Source: Caulobacter vibrioides
GTDB lineage: Bacteria > Pseudomonadota > Alphaproteobacteria > Caulobacterales > Caulobacteraceae
NCBI GenBank assembly: GCA_001449105.1
Contig: LNIY01000001.1
Location: 124,001 to 188,000, forward strand
DNA length: 64,000 nt
Reading direction: 5' to 3'
A model generated the notes under the pieces. That model had not been told where the DNA came from and ran no database searches. It saw only the letters and a program-made list of their open reading frames with translations. A program made the translations under genes and the position numbers. How positions within the stretch are numbered: position 1 is the stretch's first letter; each line of letters opens with the position of its first letter. Positions 55,448 to 64,000 of this stretch are shown in pieces.

Positions 55448-58400
55448 ATGGCGACCTCGGCCCGCGAGGCGCGTCCGAAGGCGCGGGAAGACGGCCACGC
55501 GGCGAAGACGCGCACGCCCTCCCCGTTCCGGCAGACGGCCCGGGAGACGCCGGGATCGGGCCTGGAACCGTGCCGGGCCTGCGCGCCCGCCGAACCCTGC
55601 GGCCAGTGCGCGGCCGGCCGAAAGGCGGTGTCCGGATCGCCCTTGCGGCTGAAGCCCGGTCCAACCGCCGCGCCGACCACCGAGGCCGCCGTCCAGCGCG
55701 CCGGCTATCTGGATCGCCGGCTGGGACCGCCTGAGGCGATCCAGGTCGGCGGGGTCGCCGATCCGCAGGAAGCCGCGGCCGACCAGGTAGCCGACGCGGC
55801 GATGCGCGCGCGACGCCTCGATGCGCCCACGCCGCCGCCGGACGCCCCGGCCGACGGCGCGGGCGGGCTCAATCCCGAGGTCCGCGCGCCGATCGAACGG
55901 GCCCTGGGCCGCGACATGGGCCATGTGAAGGTGCTGGACGACGCGCCCGCCCGGAACGCCGCCGCGGCCCTGGGCGCCCGCGCCTTCGCCCGCAACGACC
56001 AGATCTGGCTGGGACCCGGCGAGAGCCCGCGCGACCTGCGCCTGATGGCGCACGAGGCCGCCCACCTGGCGCAAGCCGAAGGGCCCGGCGCGCCCTTGCG
56101 CCGCCAGGTTCCGGACTCTGCCTGCCAGGCGCCCGACGCCAGCGGCTACAGCTTCATCGGTCCCGAGCCCGCCCCCGCCGCGCCATCCACCCTGCCCTCC
56201 CAGGTGGAGGTCAGCAGCGCGCCGATGCCGGGCGTCAGCGCCTCGCCCGTGACGATCCAGCTGGAGGAACCGATCCTATCCAGCACGGCGATCACCTACT
56301 ACGCCATCCCGCTGGCCCTGACCGACGGAGCTGGAGGATCGGGCGGGGCGCAGGTCTGCTGGCCGCGCGACCGCGACGACGCCGGGACAAGCGGGGCGAC
56401 CTCCGGCCCGTCCACCTCGCCGCACAGCCTGCCGTACGCCGCGCCGTTCTCGATGCCCGTCGCCATCGACGGGGTGGCGCTGGAGGTAGTGCGGGTCACC
56501 GACACCTTCGTTATCGTCAGCAACTATCACCACCTGGCCGTCGGAGCCGGGGCGACCACCATCCTGGAGACGGCCCAGGGCGTGCGCCTGATCGACGCCG
56601 GGGTCGGCACCGACGGCGGCGCCGACATCAGCGCCGCCATCGCCGACCGGGTCAGCGGGATCCTGAACGGTCGCCCGATCGCCGAGGTGATGATCACCCA
56701 CCTGCACGCCGACCACACCAACCTGCTGCCCGAACTGGCGCGACGCTTTCCAATCGGCCGGCTGCGAGTCAACGCCCTGCAGTTCGCCGATCCGCGCTTC
56801 CGCCGGCTGCTGGCCAACATCGCCACGGCCCAGACCGAGGGCGTCACGCGCCGCGCCGGCGCCGCCTTCGACGCCCAACGCTCGACCTGGGAGAGCACGG
56901 AGGGCAGCCAGATCGCCGACGTCGCCACGCGGGAGGCCGCGTTCCAGACCGCCCGCAGCGCCTCGATCGCCACGCAGCTGCGCAACCTGGCCGCCACCCC
57001 CACCCAGGTGGAGCTGCTGGTGCCGGACGGCGGCCGCCTGGTGGCCACCAGCGCCCCGCTCGGCGCCCTGCCGGAGCTGGGCCCGGCCGACGCCAACCCC
57101 GTGGTCCAGGGCCTGCGCCGCGTGGGCGGTCCGGGCGAGATCTCGGACACCGCCTTTGTCGATCCCGGGACGGGCGATCAGTTGCGGCGGCAACAGAGGC
57201 GCACCGCCTCGGACCCGACCAAGGAAGTGCCGGAAAAGGTGATCGACACGGCCTCGACGAGCTACGTGATCGACCTTCCGAACGGCAACAGGCTGATGGT
57301 CGTGCCCGATGTGCGGACAAGCGACCTGCGCCGCCCCGTCGACGACAGCAGCGGCTCCCGTTCGGCGCTCGAGAGGGCCTTGGCGGAGGTCGGCCATCCC
57401 GCCCGGTTCCAGGCCTGGAACATGACCCACCACATGCAATCGGGCTGGGTCGCCGGCAGCGCGCCGCATGTCAAAAGCGCCGCCGAGCTGAACAGTTTCG
57501 TCGAGCTGATCCACAATGTTCGGGAGATTCAGCGCGCCCAAAGACCCGCCGGCGGCGCGGCGCCGGCGGACATGGTGGTGGTCTCGGCGCAGCACGACGC
57601 GCTGACACGCTCGCTGGTCAATCCCGGCATGGTCTGGTTCCTGCGTAGCCTGGGTTTCGAGGTGTTCCTGGCCGCCTCGCAACAAGACATCCGGCTGATC
57701 GAGGCCACGACGGCCGGCGGGCAAAGGGTCAGCGGCGTATCGGGCCTGCCCGCCGGAGGCCTGCGCCCGACCGACCCCCTGCTCATGCGCACGGAAGAGG
57801 CCGTGCGAAATCTGGACGCCCAGATCAAAACCCTCGACCGCGCGGTTGCGCCAGGGACCGGCCAAAGAGCGCGTGTCGCGGCGCGCGACGCGGCCCTTGT
57901 CGATCTCAGAGCGGCGAAGACCGCGATCACCACCGCTCGTGACGCCTATATTCGCGTCGCCAGCCAGACCCTCTGGCGCGGGGTTCACGACACCACCCGG
58001 CCCGCCGTCGCGCCCGATCCGGCCCAGCCGCTGCCCGAGGCCATGGCCACCGCCGAGGCCAGGCTGCGCACGGCCATGCAGACGACGGAGCTGAGGAACT
58101 TCACGCCGTCCGAGCCAAGCCCGACGCCAGTGATCAACGACACGGCCCTGGTGATCCTGCGTCAGCAAGCCGGCTCGACGATCGACGCTCCGGCCCGGGC
58201 CATGCTGGAATCCATCCAGCGCGCCGACGCCCTGCGCGTGCGGATGCAGGCCGCCGACGCCCCGCCGACACTGCGCGCCGACCTGGCCGTCGAGCTCGGC
58301 GTCTATCGCGGCCTGGTCGAGACCCAGCGCGCCACCGCGCCCGAAGCCAGCCGCCCCGTGCTGGAGGAGGAGTTGCTGCACACCGACCGCGAACTGCGGT

Positions 58401-60601
58401 CGCTGATGAATCCGAACGCCGCAGAGGGCGAGGCCGTCTTCTCGCGCGAACCCGGCACCGGTCGCCTGATCGAGAACCGCGTCGTGGTCGTGCCGGGCCA
58501 AGGCCCCACCGGGGCCGACCGCGCCCGGGCGGCCGCTGAGACGGCGGGACGCCCCCTGGGCGCGCTGATGGTGTTCCAGACGATCCGGGGCGAGGCCAAC
58601 CTGCTGGAGGCCCAGGCCACCGGCCGCGCCACCACCGCCCAGACCCTGGTCGGCTCGGTGCACAGCGCCGGCAACGTGGCCATCGGCGTGCGGATGATGC
58701 AGGCCCAGCATGTCAGCCCGGGCGTATTCGTGGTGATGTCGGTGCTGAACGTCACCCAGACGGCGCTGGGCGACTACGACACCGACGCGCAGCGCGCCCA
58801 GTCGGTGGCCCACAGCGCGATCGAGGAGAGCGTCACCCTGGGCCTGATGGCGCTCAGCCAGGTCATGATGCGGTCGGGCAACGGCTATATCGTCCTGGCC
58901 GGCTTCGGCGTCATGTTCCTGACCGGGCCGATCATGGGGCTGTTCGAGCGGGCCGGCGTGTTCGACGCCGTCGAGCGCGTCACTGAATTCCTCCCCTCGG
59001 AGGTGACCGCCGCCACCCAGCATCTGCGGCCGCTGATCACCGACTACACCGCCCTGATCGGCGCCATGGAGCTGGCCCGCCGCGACCCGGCCGAGCTTCG
59101 GTCTATGGGCGCGGCCGATCCCGAAGCCGTGCGCTCCAGCGCCACCACCGACATCGCCGCCTATCGCGCGCGCGTGGTCGCCAAGGAGACCGAACTGCTC
59201 ACCGCCTTCGACGCGGCCTACACGCGGGCCGCGGGCGACTATGCCGGCCTTCATGAACTGGACACGCTGCGCCGGCAGTTCCTGGAGATGCGCCTGGAAG
59301 CCCATCGCGGCGACGATCGCAACACCGAATCCGCCCAGACCGCCCTGGCCGCCTTCGCCCGCATCGACACCGGCCTGTCGATGGACCAGATGACCGCCGA
59401 CCAGATCAACGGCCTGCCGCAATGGAGTCGGCTGGACACCGAACTGACCGAGCTTTCCGACCTGCTGGGGGCCAGCCACGTCGACTGGGAGTCGGTGCGC
59501 CAGAAGGAGACCGAGGTCGAGCAGGTGATGCGCAACGCCCGCTATCGCCTCTATCCGCAACAGCACGGCCTGCGCAGCACGCCCATGCTCTCGCCGGGCG
59601 CGCCGGGTCGCGAGGCCTATGAGGCCAAACTCCGCGACGCCGAGTCCCGCCTCACCGTGCTGGAAAGCCGCATGATGCGCGTGGGCCAGGCCGGCCGCGC
59701 AGACGCCACCCTGCCCATGGACGAAGGCGTCATGACCCCGGCGGTCGTCGAAGCGGCTCTGGCCGCCTACATCCAGGCCCTGGCCGACGCGCCGCCCCAC
59801 CCGGATCCGATCGCCCTCTATCGCGACACCGGCGCGATCGATTCCTACCGCGTCTTCGTGCGCGACCATGACGACTACGCCGCCTATCTGGAGCGCCTGC
59901 GCGCCATGGAGACCGGACTGCAGGGCATGATCGCACGCCTGCCCCGCACGCCTCAGTCGGAGGAGGCGCCCATACGCGGCGCCTCGCCCCTGCCGCTGCG
60001 CGTGCAGGGCGCGATCAGCCGGCGCAGCCAGCAGTTGGGCCTGGTGTTCCTGCCCGAGCTGGACACCTTGAACGCCGCCGGCCGCGAGCGCGACATCCAC
60101 CGGCTCGCCGGCCTGCTGGGCGAACCGGACGGCGCTCATCCCCTGACCGCCAACGAACAGGCGGCCCTGGCGAGCGGCGAGCTGGAGGACCAGGCCGGCC
60201 AGATGACCACCATCACAAACCAGCTCCAGAAGATCCAGGGCGTGCACACCAGCGACGATCCGCAGTCCGTCGTCGGCGGCGTCTATCGCGTCGAAGGCTC
60301 GATCGACGAGATCGACCTGCTGATCATCAGCATCCCCCGGGGCCATGTGTCGGCGTCCGACAACGTGCTCGTCGGCATCCAGCCCGGCTCGGAGCGCGAG
60401 GTCATGACCGGCGGGGGCCACAGGATGGCGGTGCAGGTCGTGCCGCTGAACGCCGCGGCGGTCCGGCGCCTGGGCTCGGGCGGACGCACCCTCTTCCGCA
60501 ACCAGCTCCGTCCGGTCACCCTCGCCGAGCTTCAGGCCGCCCAGCCGACGGCGGCGGCCACGCCCGCCGCGACCCGCGAAGACACGGTCCCCACCCCATG
60601 A
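55448..60601 (+). CDS. DUF4157 eCIS protein with MBL-fold domain
   Basis: A 1717-aa protein. The N-terminus is a flexible segment with a Cys cluster (CRACAPAEPCGQC). Then comes a DUF4157 domain (about 120-215; IERALGRDMGHVKVLDDAPA, and the zinc-protease-like LMAHEAAHLAQ with HEAAH at 202-206). Next is a metallo-beta-lactamase fold (about 340-740; HLHADH at 418-423, further His in MTHHMQSGW and SAQHDAL). A long helical C-terminal half with hydrophobic segments follows (VFVVMSVLNVTQTALG, GYIVLAGFGVMFLTGPIMGL). DUF4157 marks cargo of extracellular contractile injection systems, so this may be an effector with hydrolase activity. ATG 55448 is used. Confidence 0.8.
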   Translation: MATSAREARPKAREDGHAAKTRTPSPFRQTARETPGSGLEPCRACAPAEPCGQCAAGRKAVSGSPLRLKPGPTAAPTTEAAVQRAGYLDRRLGPPEAIQVGGVADPQEAAADQVADAAMRARRLDAPTPPPDAPADGAGGLNPEVRAPIERALGRDMGHVKVLDDAPARNAAAALGARAFARNDQIWLGPGESPRDLRLMAHEAAHLAQAEGPGAPLRRQVPDSACQAPDASGYSFIGPEPAPAAPSTLPSQVEVSSAPMPGVSASPVTIQLEEPILSSTAITYYAIPLALTDGAGGSGGAQVCWPRDRDDAGTSGATSGPSTSPHSLPYAAPFSMPVAIDGVALEVVRVTDTFVIVSNYHHLAVGAGATTILETAQGVRLIDAGVGTDGGADISAAIADRVSGILNGRPIAEVMITHLHADHTNLLPELARRFPIGRLRVNALQFADPRFRRLLANIATAQTEGVTRRAGAAFDAQRSTWESTEGSQIADVATREAAFQTARSASIATQLRNLAATPTQVELLVPDGGRLVATSAPLGALPELGPADANPVVQGLRRVGGPGEISDTAFVDPGTGDQLRRQQRRTASDPTKEVPEKVIDTASTSYVIDLPNGNRLMVVPDVRTSDLRRPVDDSSGSRSALERALAEVGHPARFQAWNMTHHMQSGWVAGSAPHVKSAAELNSFVELIHNVREIQRAQRPAGGAAPADMVVVSAQHDALTRSLVNPGMVWFLRSLGFEVFLAASQQDIRLIEATTAGGQRVSGVSGLPAGGLRPTDPLLMRTEEAVRNLDAQIKTLDRAVAPGTGQRARVAARDAALVDLRAAKTAITTARDAYIRVASQTLWRGVHDTTRPAVAPDPAQPLPEAMATAEARLRTAMQTTELRNFTPSEPSPTPVINDTALVILRQQAGSTIDAPARAMLESIQRADALRVRMQAADAPPTLRADLAVELGVYRGLVETQRATAPEASRPVLEEELLHTDRELRSLMNPNAAEGEAVFSREPGTGRLIENRVVVVPGQGPTGADRARAAAETAGRPLGALMVFQTIRGEANLLEAQATGRATTAQTLVGSVHSAGNVAIGVRMMQAQHVSPGVFVVMSVLNVTQTALGDYDTDAQRAQSVAHSAIEESVTLGLMALSQVMMRSGNGYIVLAGFGVMFLTGPIMGLFERAGVFDAVERVTEFLPSEVTAATQHLRPLITDYTALIGAMELARRDPAELRSMGAADPEAVRSSATTDIAAYRARVVAKETELLTAFDAAYTRAAGDYAGLHELDTLRRQFLEMRLEAHRGDDRNTESAQTALAAFARIDTGLSMDQMTADQINGLPQWSRLDTELTELSDLLGASHVDWESVRQKETEVEQVMRNARYRLYPQQHGLRSTPMLSPGAPGREAYEAKLRDAESRLTVLESRMMRVGQAGRADATLPMDEGVMTPAVVEAALAAYIQALADAPPHPDPIALYRDTGAIDSYRVFVRDHDDYAAYLERLRAMETGLQGMIARLPRTPQSEEAPIRGASPLPLRVQGAISRRSQQLGLVFLPELDTLNAAGRERDIHRLAGLLGEPDGAHPLTANEQAALASGELEDQAGQMTTITNQLQKIQGVHTSDDPQSVVGGVYRVEGSIDEIDLLIISIPRGHVSASDNVLVGIQPGSEREVMTGGGHRMAVQVVPLNAAAVRRLGSGGRTLFRNQLRPVTLAELQAAQPTAAATPAATREDTVPTP

Positions 60602-61431
60602 CACCGGCTCTCGAAGCTCTCTACGCCTTCGACATCGACATGGGATCGGGCCGGCGCGCGACCGTCCGGCTGCGCACGCCCACGGTCGCCGAGATCGTCC
60701 GCCTGGCCCTGCCGCCGGAAGAGCGCACGCCCCAGGCGGCCGGACGGGTGCTGATGCTGGAACTGGACGCCCTGATCGACACGCTCGCGGGCCATCGACC
60801 ATCGGAGGCGGAACTGGCGGCCATCGTCGAGGATCCCGAGCGGCTGGGGGTCCTGCTGCACGTGCGCAACACGGTCTATGACCACCTGGCGTTGGAGGGG
60901 CGGGTCCTGGCGCTCTGCCCCCATTGCGACCACGGCCGCGCCGAGCTGGACCTGACCTTCTATTGGCTGGCCCTGCGGCTGCCGCCCTGGACCTTCACCG
61001 ACCAGGGCGTCCTGCTCAAACCGTCGCTCCTGGCCTCGCCCCTGTCCTCGGGAGGCCGACCGGAAGGCTGGCCGCGCGCCCGGGGCTTCGACGTCTTCCA
61101 CCCGGACGCACCCGACCTGCGCGCCGTGCGGTCCCTACAGACCCTTGAGGCGCGGATCCGCGAGCAGGAGGCCTGGCTTCTGTGGGCGCCGGAGGGGGAT
61201 CGCCCGCCGCAAGGACGCGAGCACTGGCGTCCAAGCCCGGCTTTCTCGGCCATCCTGCGCCTGGCCATCGCGCTGGAGACCACGCCCGACGTCGTCGACA
61301 GCATGTCCGTCGGGGCCTTCTTCTTCCTCGACCTGCTCCACTTCGCCCTGGCCAACGCGGACGTCGCCGCGCCGGAGCGGGCGGCGGTCCGATGCCCGGT
61401 CTGCGACGGCCGCTTCCTGCCGGTTTTCTGA
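60598..61431 (+). CDS. eCIS-linked protein with two CxxC knuckles
   Basis: A 277-aa protein that overlaps the DUF4157 gene (ATGA). The first part (FDIDMGSGRRATVRLRTPTV, VGEIxR-type helix) resembles phage T4 baseplate-hub-like proteins. CPHC (about residue 104) and CPVC near the C-terminus could hold zinc. Leu/Ala-rich helices fill the centre. No named family is certain; a structural or chaperone role for the particle is inferred from the locus. Confidence 0.65.
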   Translation: MTPALEALYAFDIDMGSGRRATVRLRTPTVAEIVRLALPPEERTPQAAGRVLMLELDALIDTLAGHRPSEAELAAIVEDPERLGVLLHVRNTVYDHLALEGRVLALCPHCDHGRAELDLTFYWLALRLPPWTFTDQGVLLKPSLLASPLSSGGRPEGWPRARGFDVFHPDAPDLRAVRSLQTLEARIREQEAWLLWAPEGDRPPQGREHWRPSPAFSAILRLAIALETTPDVVDSMSVGAFFFLDLLHFALANADVAAPERAAVRCPVCDGRFLPVF

Positions 61432-61581
61432 CCGCGCGGCGCGCGTCAACCTTGTGGTGCAATTTATTCATTGAAACGCATAGCGCGCATGTCTACGGTC
61501 ACTGGGTAGCTTTCAAGAAAACAGACACCAACCCGCCCTCCGGCGCGGGAGCGCTCGGACCAAGGTGCGGGGGGCGGTAGA

Positions 61582-62148
61582 ATGTCGATCGCGGGCTGCG
61601 GCCAGACCCTTGTCGATCTGCTGACGGCTCGGCTGACCGAGAGCGGCCGGATCGGCGACTACAGCGTCAACCTGATGGCGCCGCGCGAGATCGCCAAGGA
61701 TCTGCAGAACACCATCGCCCTGATCCTCTACCGCATCGACGTCGACCAGACGCGCCGCCACGTGACCTTGCCGCGCATCGCGCCCACCGCCCCGGCCCGC
61801 ACGGCGCTGGGCCTGGAACTGCGCTACCTGCTGGCCGTGTGGGGCAAGTCCTCCGCGGCCGGCGAGCAGGTGATGCTCGGCGACTGCATGGACATCCTGG
61901 ACCGCAACGCGGTGATCTCCGGTCCGCTGCTGTCGCCCGGCTATGCATGGGAACCGCACGACGCCCTGAAGCTGTCGATCGACTCGGTGTCGGTCGACGA
62001 CATGTGGCGGCTGTGGGACGGCATCGACGCCTCCTACCAGTTGTCGGTGCCCTATCTGGCGCGGACCGTGCGGCTGCCGCCGACCGAAACGGCCGACGCC
62101 CCGATGACCGACACCCGCACCCTGGTCTTGGCGGGCGGGGTGTCATGA
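61582..62148 (+). CDS. DUF4255 (Pvc16-like) tail-terminator protein
   Basis: A 188-aa protein of the DUF4255/Pvc16 family. Matching parts are GQTLVDLLTARLTESGRIGD, ITLIxYR-type NTIALILYRIDVDQ, and LGLELRYLLAVWGKSSAAGE with GDCMDILDRNAVISGPLL. In known contractile injection systems Pvc16 caps the sheath/tube end. ATG 61582 lies after a gap of 150 bases in which no gene is seen, so it may have its own promoter. Overlaps the next gene (ATGA). Confidence 0.85.
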   Translation: MSIAGCGQTLVDLLTARLTESGRIGDYSVNLMAPREIAKDLQNTIALILYRIDVDQTRRHVTLPRIAPTAPARTALGLELRYLLAVWGKSSAAGEQVMLGDCMDILDRNAVISGPLLSPGYAWEPHDALKLSIDSVSVDDMWRLWDGIDASYQLSVPYLARTVRLPPTETADAPMTDTRTLVLAGGVS

Positions 62149-62987
62149 ACGATCTGCTCGAACAGCATCCGCTGGTCTGGGCCGCCCAACGCGCTCCCGA
62201 TCGGGTGGTCGCCGTCGGGGTGCTGGGCGTGCGTCCGCTGCTCTATGTGGGCGAAGGCGTCGCGGGCCGCCCGCCCGTCATAGAGGACCTGAGAGTGGTC
62301 GCCGTGGGCGCGCCGGAGACGCCGATCTTCCACGCCGAGACCGGCCTCTACGGCTTCCTGCGCCTGCCGCCGGGGCCCCGGCGCATCGAGATTTCCGACC
62401 CGGCGCAGCGCTTCATGCCCTGGGCGACCATCGTGCAGGTCCCCGACCGCGCCGCCATCCGCGCGGCCCTGGAGCGCGGCGCTCCGCCGCCTTCCACGCC
62501 ACGCCCGGCCCTGATCGACCTGGCCTTGCGCCGCGCGCCCGCGACGGCGCTTCCCCCGGGCCTGACCGCGGTGTGGGGCGTGGTGCGCGAGACGACCGGC
62601 AAGCCCGTCCCCCTGGCGCGGATCTCCTGCGCCACGGCCGGCGGCGGCGAGGTCGTGGCCTATTCGGCGCGCGACGGCGCCTATGTGCTGGTGCTGCCCG
62701 CCGAGAAGCCCAGCTCCCTGGCCGAGCCGCCCAAGTTCGTCTTCCCCCGCGCCCTTGCCCTGCACGCGCCCAAGGCGGCCCTGGCGGCGGCGATGGCGGG
62801 ACAAAGCTTCGTCGGCGCCATGCCCGCCGACCTCGACGACCTCAACCTCACCGATCCCGCCGGACCGTTCCTGGCGCGCAATCACCGACTTCGGAACTTG
62901 GCCGGCGCAGTGCTGGCCGGTCCCCACCCCGACCTGCCCGTTCAGGCCGGCCAACGCACCCGCTGGGACATCGAGCTCCTGCCCTAG
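62145..62987 (+). CDS. eCIS accessory protein, beta-sandwich
   Basis: A 280-aa protein between the Pvc16-like gene and the sheath gene. A carboxypeptidase-regulatory-like sandwich is visible (GLTAVWGVVRETTGKPVPLA, YSARDGAYVLVLPAEKPSS), preceded by a smaller beta domain (FLRLPPGPRRIEISDPAQRF). ATG 62145 overlaps the upstream stop. Similar proteins occur in eCIS clusters beside DUF4255. Function unknown; spike or baseplate decoration is possible. Confidence 0.65.
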   Translation: MNDLLEQHPLVWAAQRAPDRVVAVGVLGVRPLLYVGEGVAGRPPVIEDLRVVAVGAPETPIFHAETGLYGFLRLPPGPRRIEISDPAQRFMPWATIVQVPDRAAIRAALERGAPPPSTPRPALIDLALRRAPATALPPGLTAVWGVVRETTGKPVPLARISCATAGGGEVVAYSARDGAYVLVLPAEKPSSLAEPPKFVFPRALALHAPKAALAAAMAGQSFVGAMPADLDDLNLTDPAGPFLARNHRLRNLAGAVLAGPHPDLPVQAGQRTRWDIELLP

Positions 62988-63008
62988 CCCCCTAGAGGAG
63001 ACGCGTGC

Positions 63009-64000
63009 ATGCCCGAGTACCTATCGCCTGGCGTCTATGTCGAAGAGACCAGCTATCGCGCCAAGTCCATCGAGGGCGTGGCCACCTCGACCGCCGGTTT
63101 CGTCGGCCAAAGTCGGTTCGGCCCGACCGCCGGCGCACCGACCCTGGTGACGAGTTTCGAGGACTACCAGCGCTATTTCGGCGACGACGCCGACCTGCTG
63201 CTGGGCGGTACGCCGACGATCAACCACCTGGCCCACGCCGTGCGCCTGTTCTTCATGAACGGCGGCGCCCGCGTCTATATCAGCCGTATCGCCAACCCTC
63301 CCGGCGGCGGGACCCTCGACGACATCACGGCCGCCTCGGCGCCCCTGGTCACCTCGGCCGGGAACGTCGTGCTGCGCGCCCGCTATCCCGGCCTGGCCGG
63401 CAATCTGCGCCTGCGCGCCCAGGCCTTGCGCAGCGGCAACCTGCGCGTCGTGCAGGGCGGAACCGCCACGGTCACCGGCGTCCAGCCGGGCGACGTCCTG
63501 GAGGTCTCCACCGGCACGGCGGCCAAGAACCGCATCGTGCGCGGCAGCACAGCGCCCGCCGGCTCGCCCGGCGATCTCCTGACCACCGACCCGGCCCAGT
63601 TGGCCGCCGTGTCGTTCGACAGCAACAACCGGCCGGTGCTCACGGCCCAGACCGGCGTGGTCGACCTTGCGACCGTGACCTTCGCCCAGAAGGTGTCGCT
63701 CTCCCTGTCGGTCGAACCGAACGGCGACGGCACCACCGGCTCGCGGGCCGATGTCCTGCAGAACCTGTCGGCCCATCCCGACAGCGCCCAGTTCGTGGGC
63801 ACGGTCCTGCGCACCGAGGACTGGTCGATCCCCGTCGAGGCGCCGTCCGACCGGTCCAACCGCATCTGGTTCGACATCCCAGCGCTGTCGGACACAGCCA
63901 CCGACCGCGCGGAGTTCGCCGCCGGCCTGCTGCGCGCCCTGGTCGACGGCTCGCCCTTCGCCCTGACCGGCGGCGGCGACGGGATCGCCGCCACGGCCAC
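63009..64000 (+). CDS. Contractile tail sheath protein (partial)
   Basis: At least 330 residues, running off the right edge. It begins MPEYLSPGVYVEETSYRAKS, the classic start of phage tail sheath and Pvc2-4 type proteins, followed by GVATSTAGFVGQSRFGPTAG, SFEDYQRYFGDD and FFMNGGARVYISRI. Strong GAGGAGA site at 62996-63002 before ATG 63009. It forms the contractile outer sheath of the particle. Confidence 0.93.
   Translation, partial: MPEYLSPGVYVEETSYRAKSIEGVATSTAGFVGQSRFGPTAGAPTLVTSFEDYQRYFGDDADLLLGGTPTINHLAHAVRLFFMNGGARVYISRIANPPGGGTLDDITAASAPLVTSAGNVVLRARYPGLAGNLRLRAQALRSGNLRVVQGGTATVTGVQPGDVLEVSTGTAAKNRIVRGSTAPAGSPGDLLTTDPAQLAAVSFDSNNRPVLTAQTGVVDLATVTFAQKVSLSLSVEPNGDGTTGSRADVLQNLSAHPDSAQFVGTVLRTEDWSIPVEAPSDRSNRIWFDIPALSDTATDRAEFAAGLLRALVDGSPFALTGGGDGIAATA

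Noticed and set aside
56276..60802. Minus-strand frame of 1508 codons opposite the DUF4157 gene
   Set aside because: Composition is shadow-like (Gly/Arg/Ala/His/Gln), no domains; the plus strand has clear DUF4157 and MBL motifs.

Overview
The window is high-GC with compact, overlapping genes. Its gene families (RpoE/ChrR-type ECF sigma pair, NodS-like methyltransferase with PIG-L deacetylase, many TTG/GTG starts) point to an alphaproteobacterium. A Caulobacterales-type organism (Caulobacter/Phenylobacterium) is my best guess from gene content alone; no rRNA or other marker is present to prove it.

Layout. (1) 1-22.7 kb is an envelope and stress region: a secreted protein, a LuxR-type regulator, a CheB-CheR-PAS fusion, a glycine-zipper protein with ten G-Y-Y/G-x-W repeats, a PHB-depolymerase-like esterase, a YflT-like stress protein, a lipoprotein and an SDR. 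Then come a ferritin-like protein, an acyl-CoA-dehydrogenase / PIG-L / methyltransferase / glycosyltransferase cluster, a large catalase, a thioredoxin-reductase-like flavoprotein, a CsbD-like protein, and an ECF sigma / ChrR-like pair divergent from cyclopropane fatty acid synthase. (2) 22.7-24.85 kb is a gene graveyard with at least three broken genes. (3) 24.85-44.07 kb holds two tandem copies of the same three-gene RHS module, all on the minus strand. Each has a YD plus Ig-like repeat protein, a transglutaminase-like RHS protein and an RHS-core protein ending in a variable tip, followed by a small AT-rich putative immunity gene. The upstream copy also carries an orphan tip/immunity pair. 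(4) 44.28-53.77 kb is a type II secretion operon on the minus strand (order I-J-L-M-C/N-D-K-G-O-E-F), divergent from a TonB/TolA-like gene. (5) 55.4-64.0 kb is the start of an extracellular contractile injection system (eCIS) locus: a 1717-aa DUF4157 protein with a metallo-beta-lactamase motif, a double-CxxC protein, a DUF4255 (Pvc16-like) protein, a probable baseplate accessory protein and a tail sheath protein cut by the window edge.

How it fits together. Three export or delivery systems lie side by side. The RHS proteins carry Sec-type signal peptides and start about 215 bp after the end of the T2SS operon, so export by Sec plus that T2SS is a reasonable but unproven idea. The most unusual features are these: the RHS shell is split over separate exported polypeptides with ATGA/GTGA-coupled genes; a nine-C homopolymer puts one toxin tip out of frame; the transglutaminase-like domains lack the catalytic Cys; the ChrR-like anti-sigma lacks three of four zinc ligands of its sigma-binding domain; and a DUF4157-MBL protein opens the eCIS operon.
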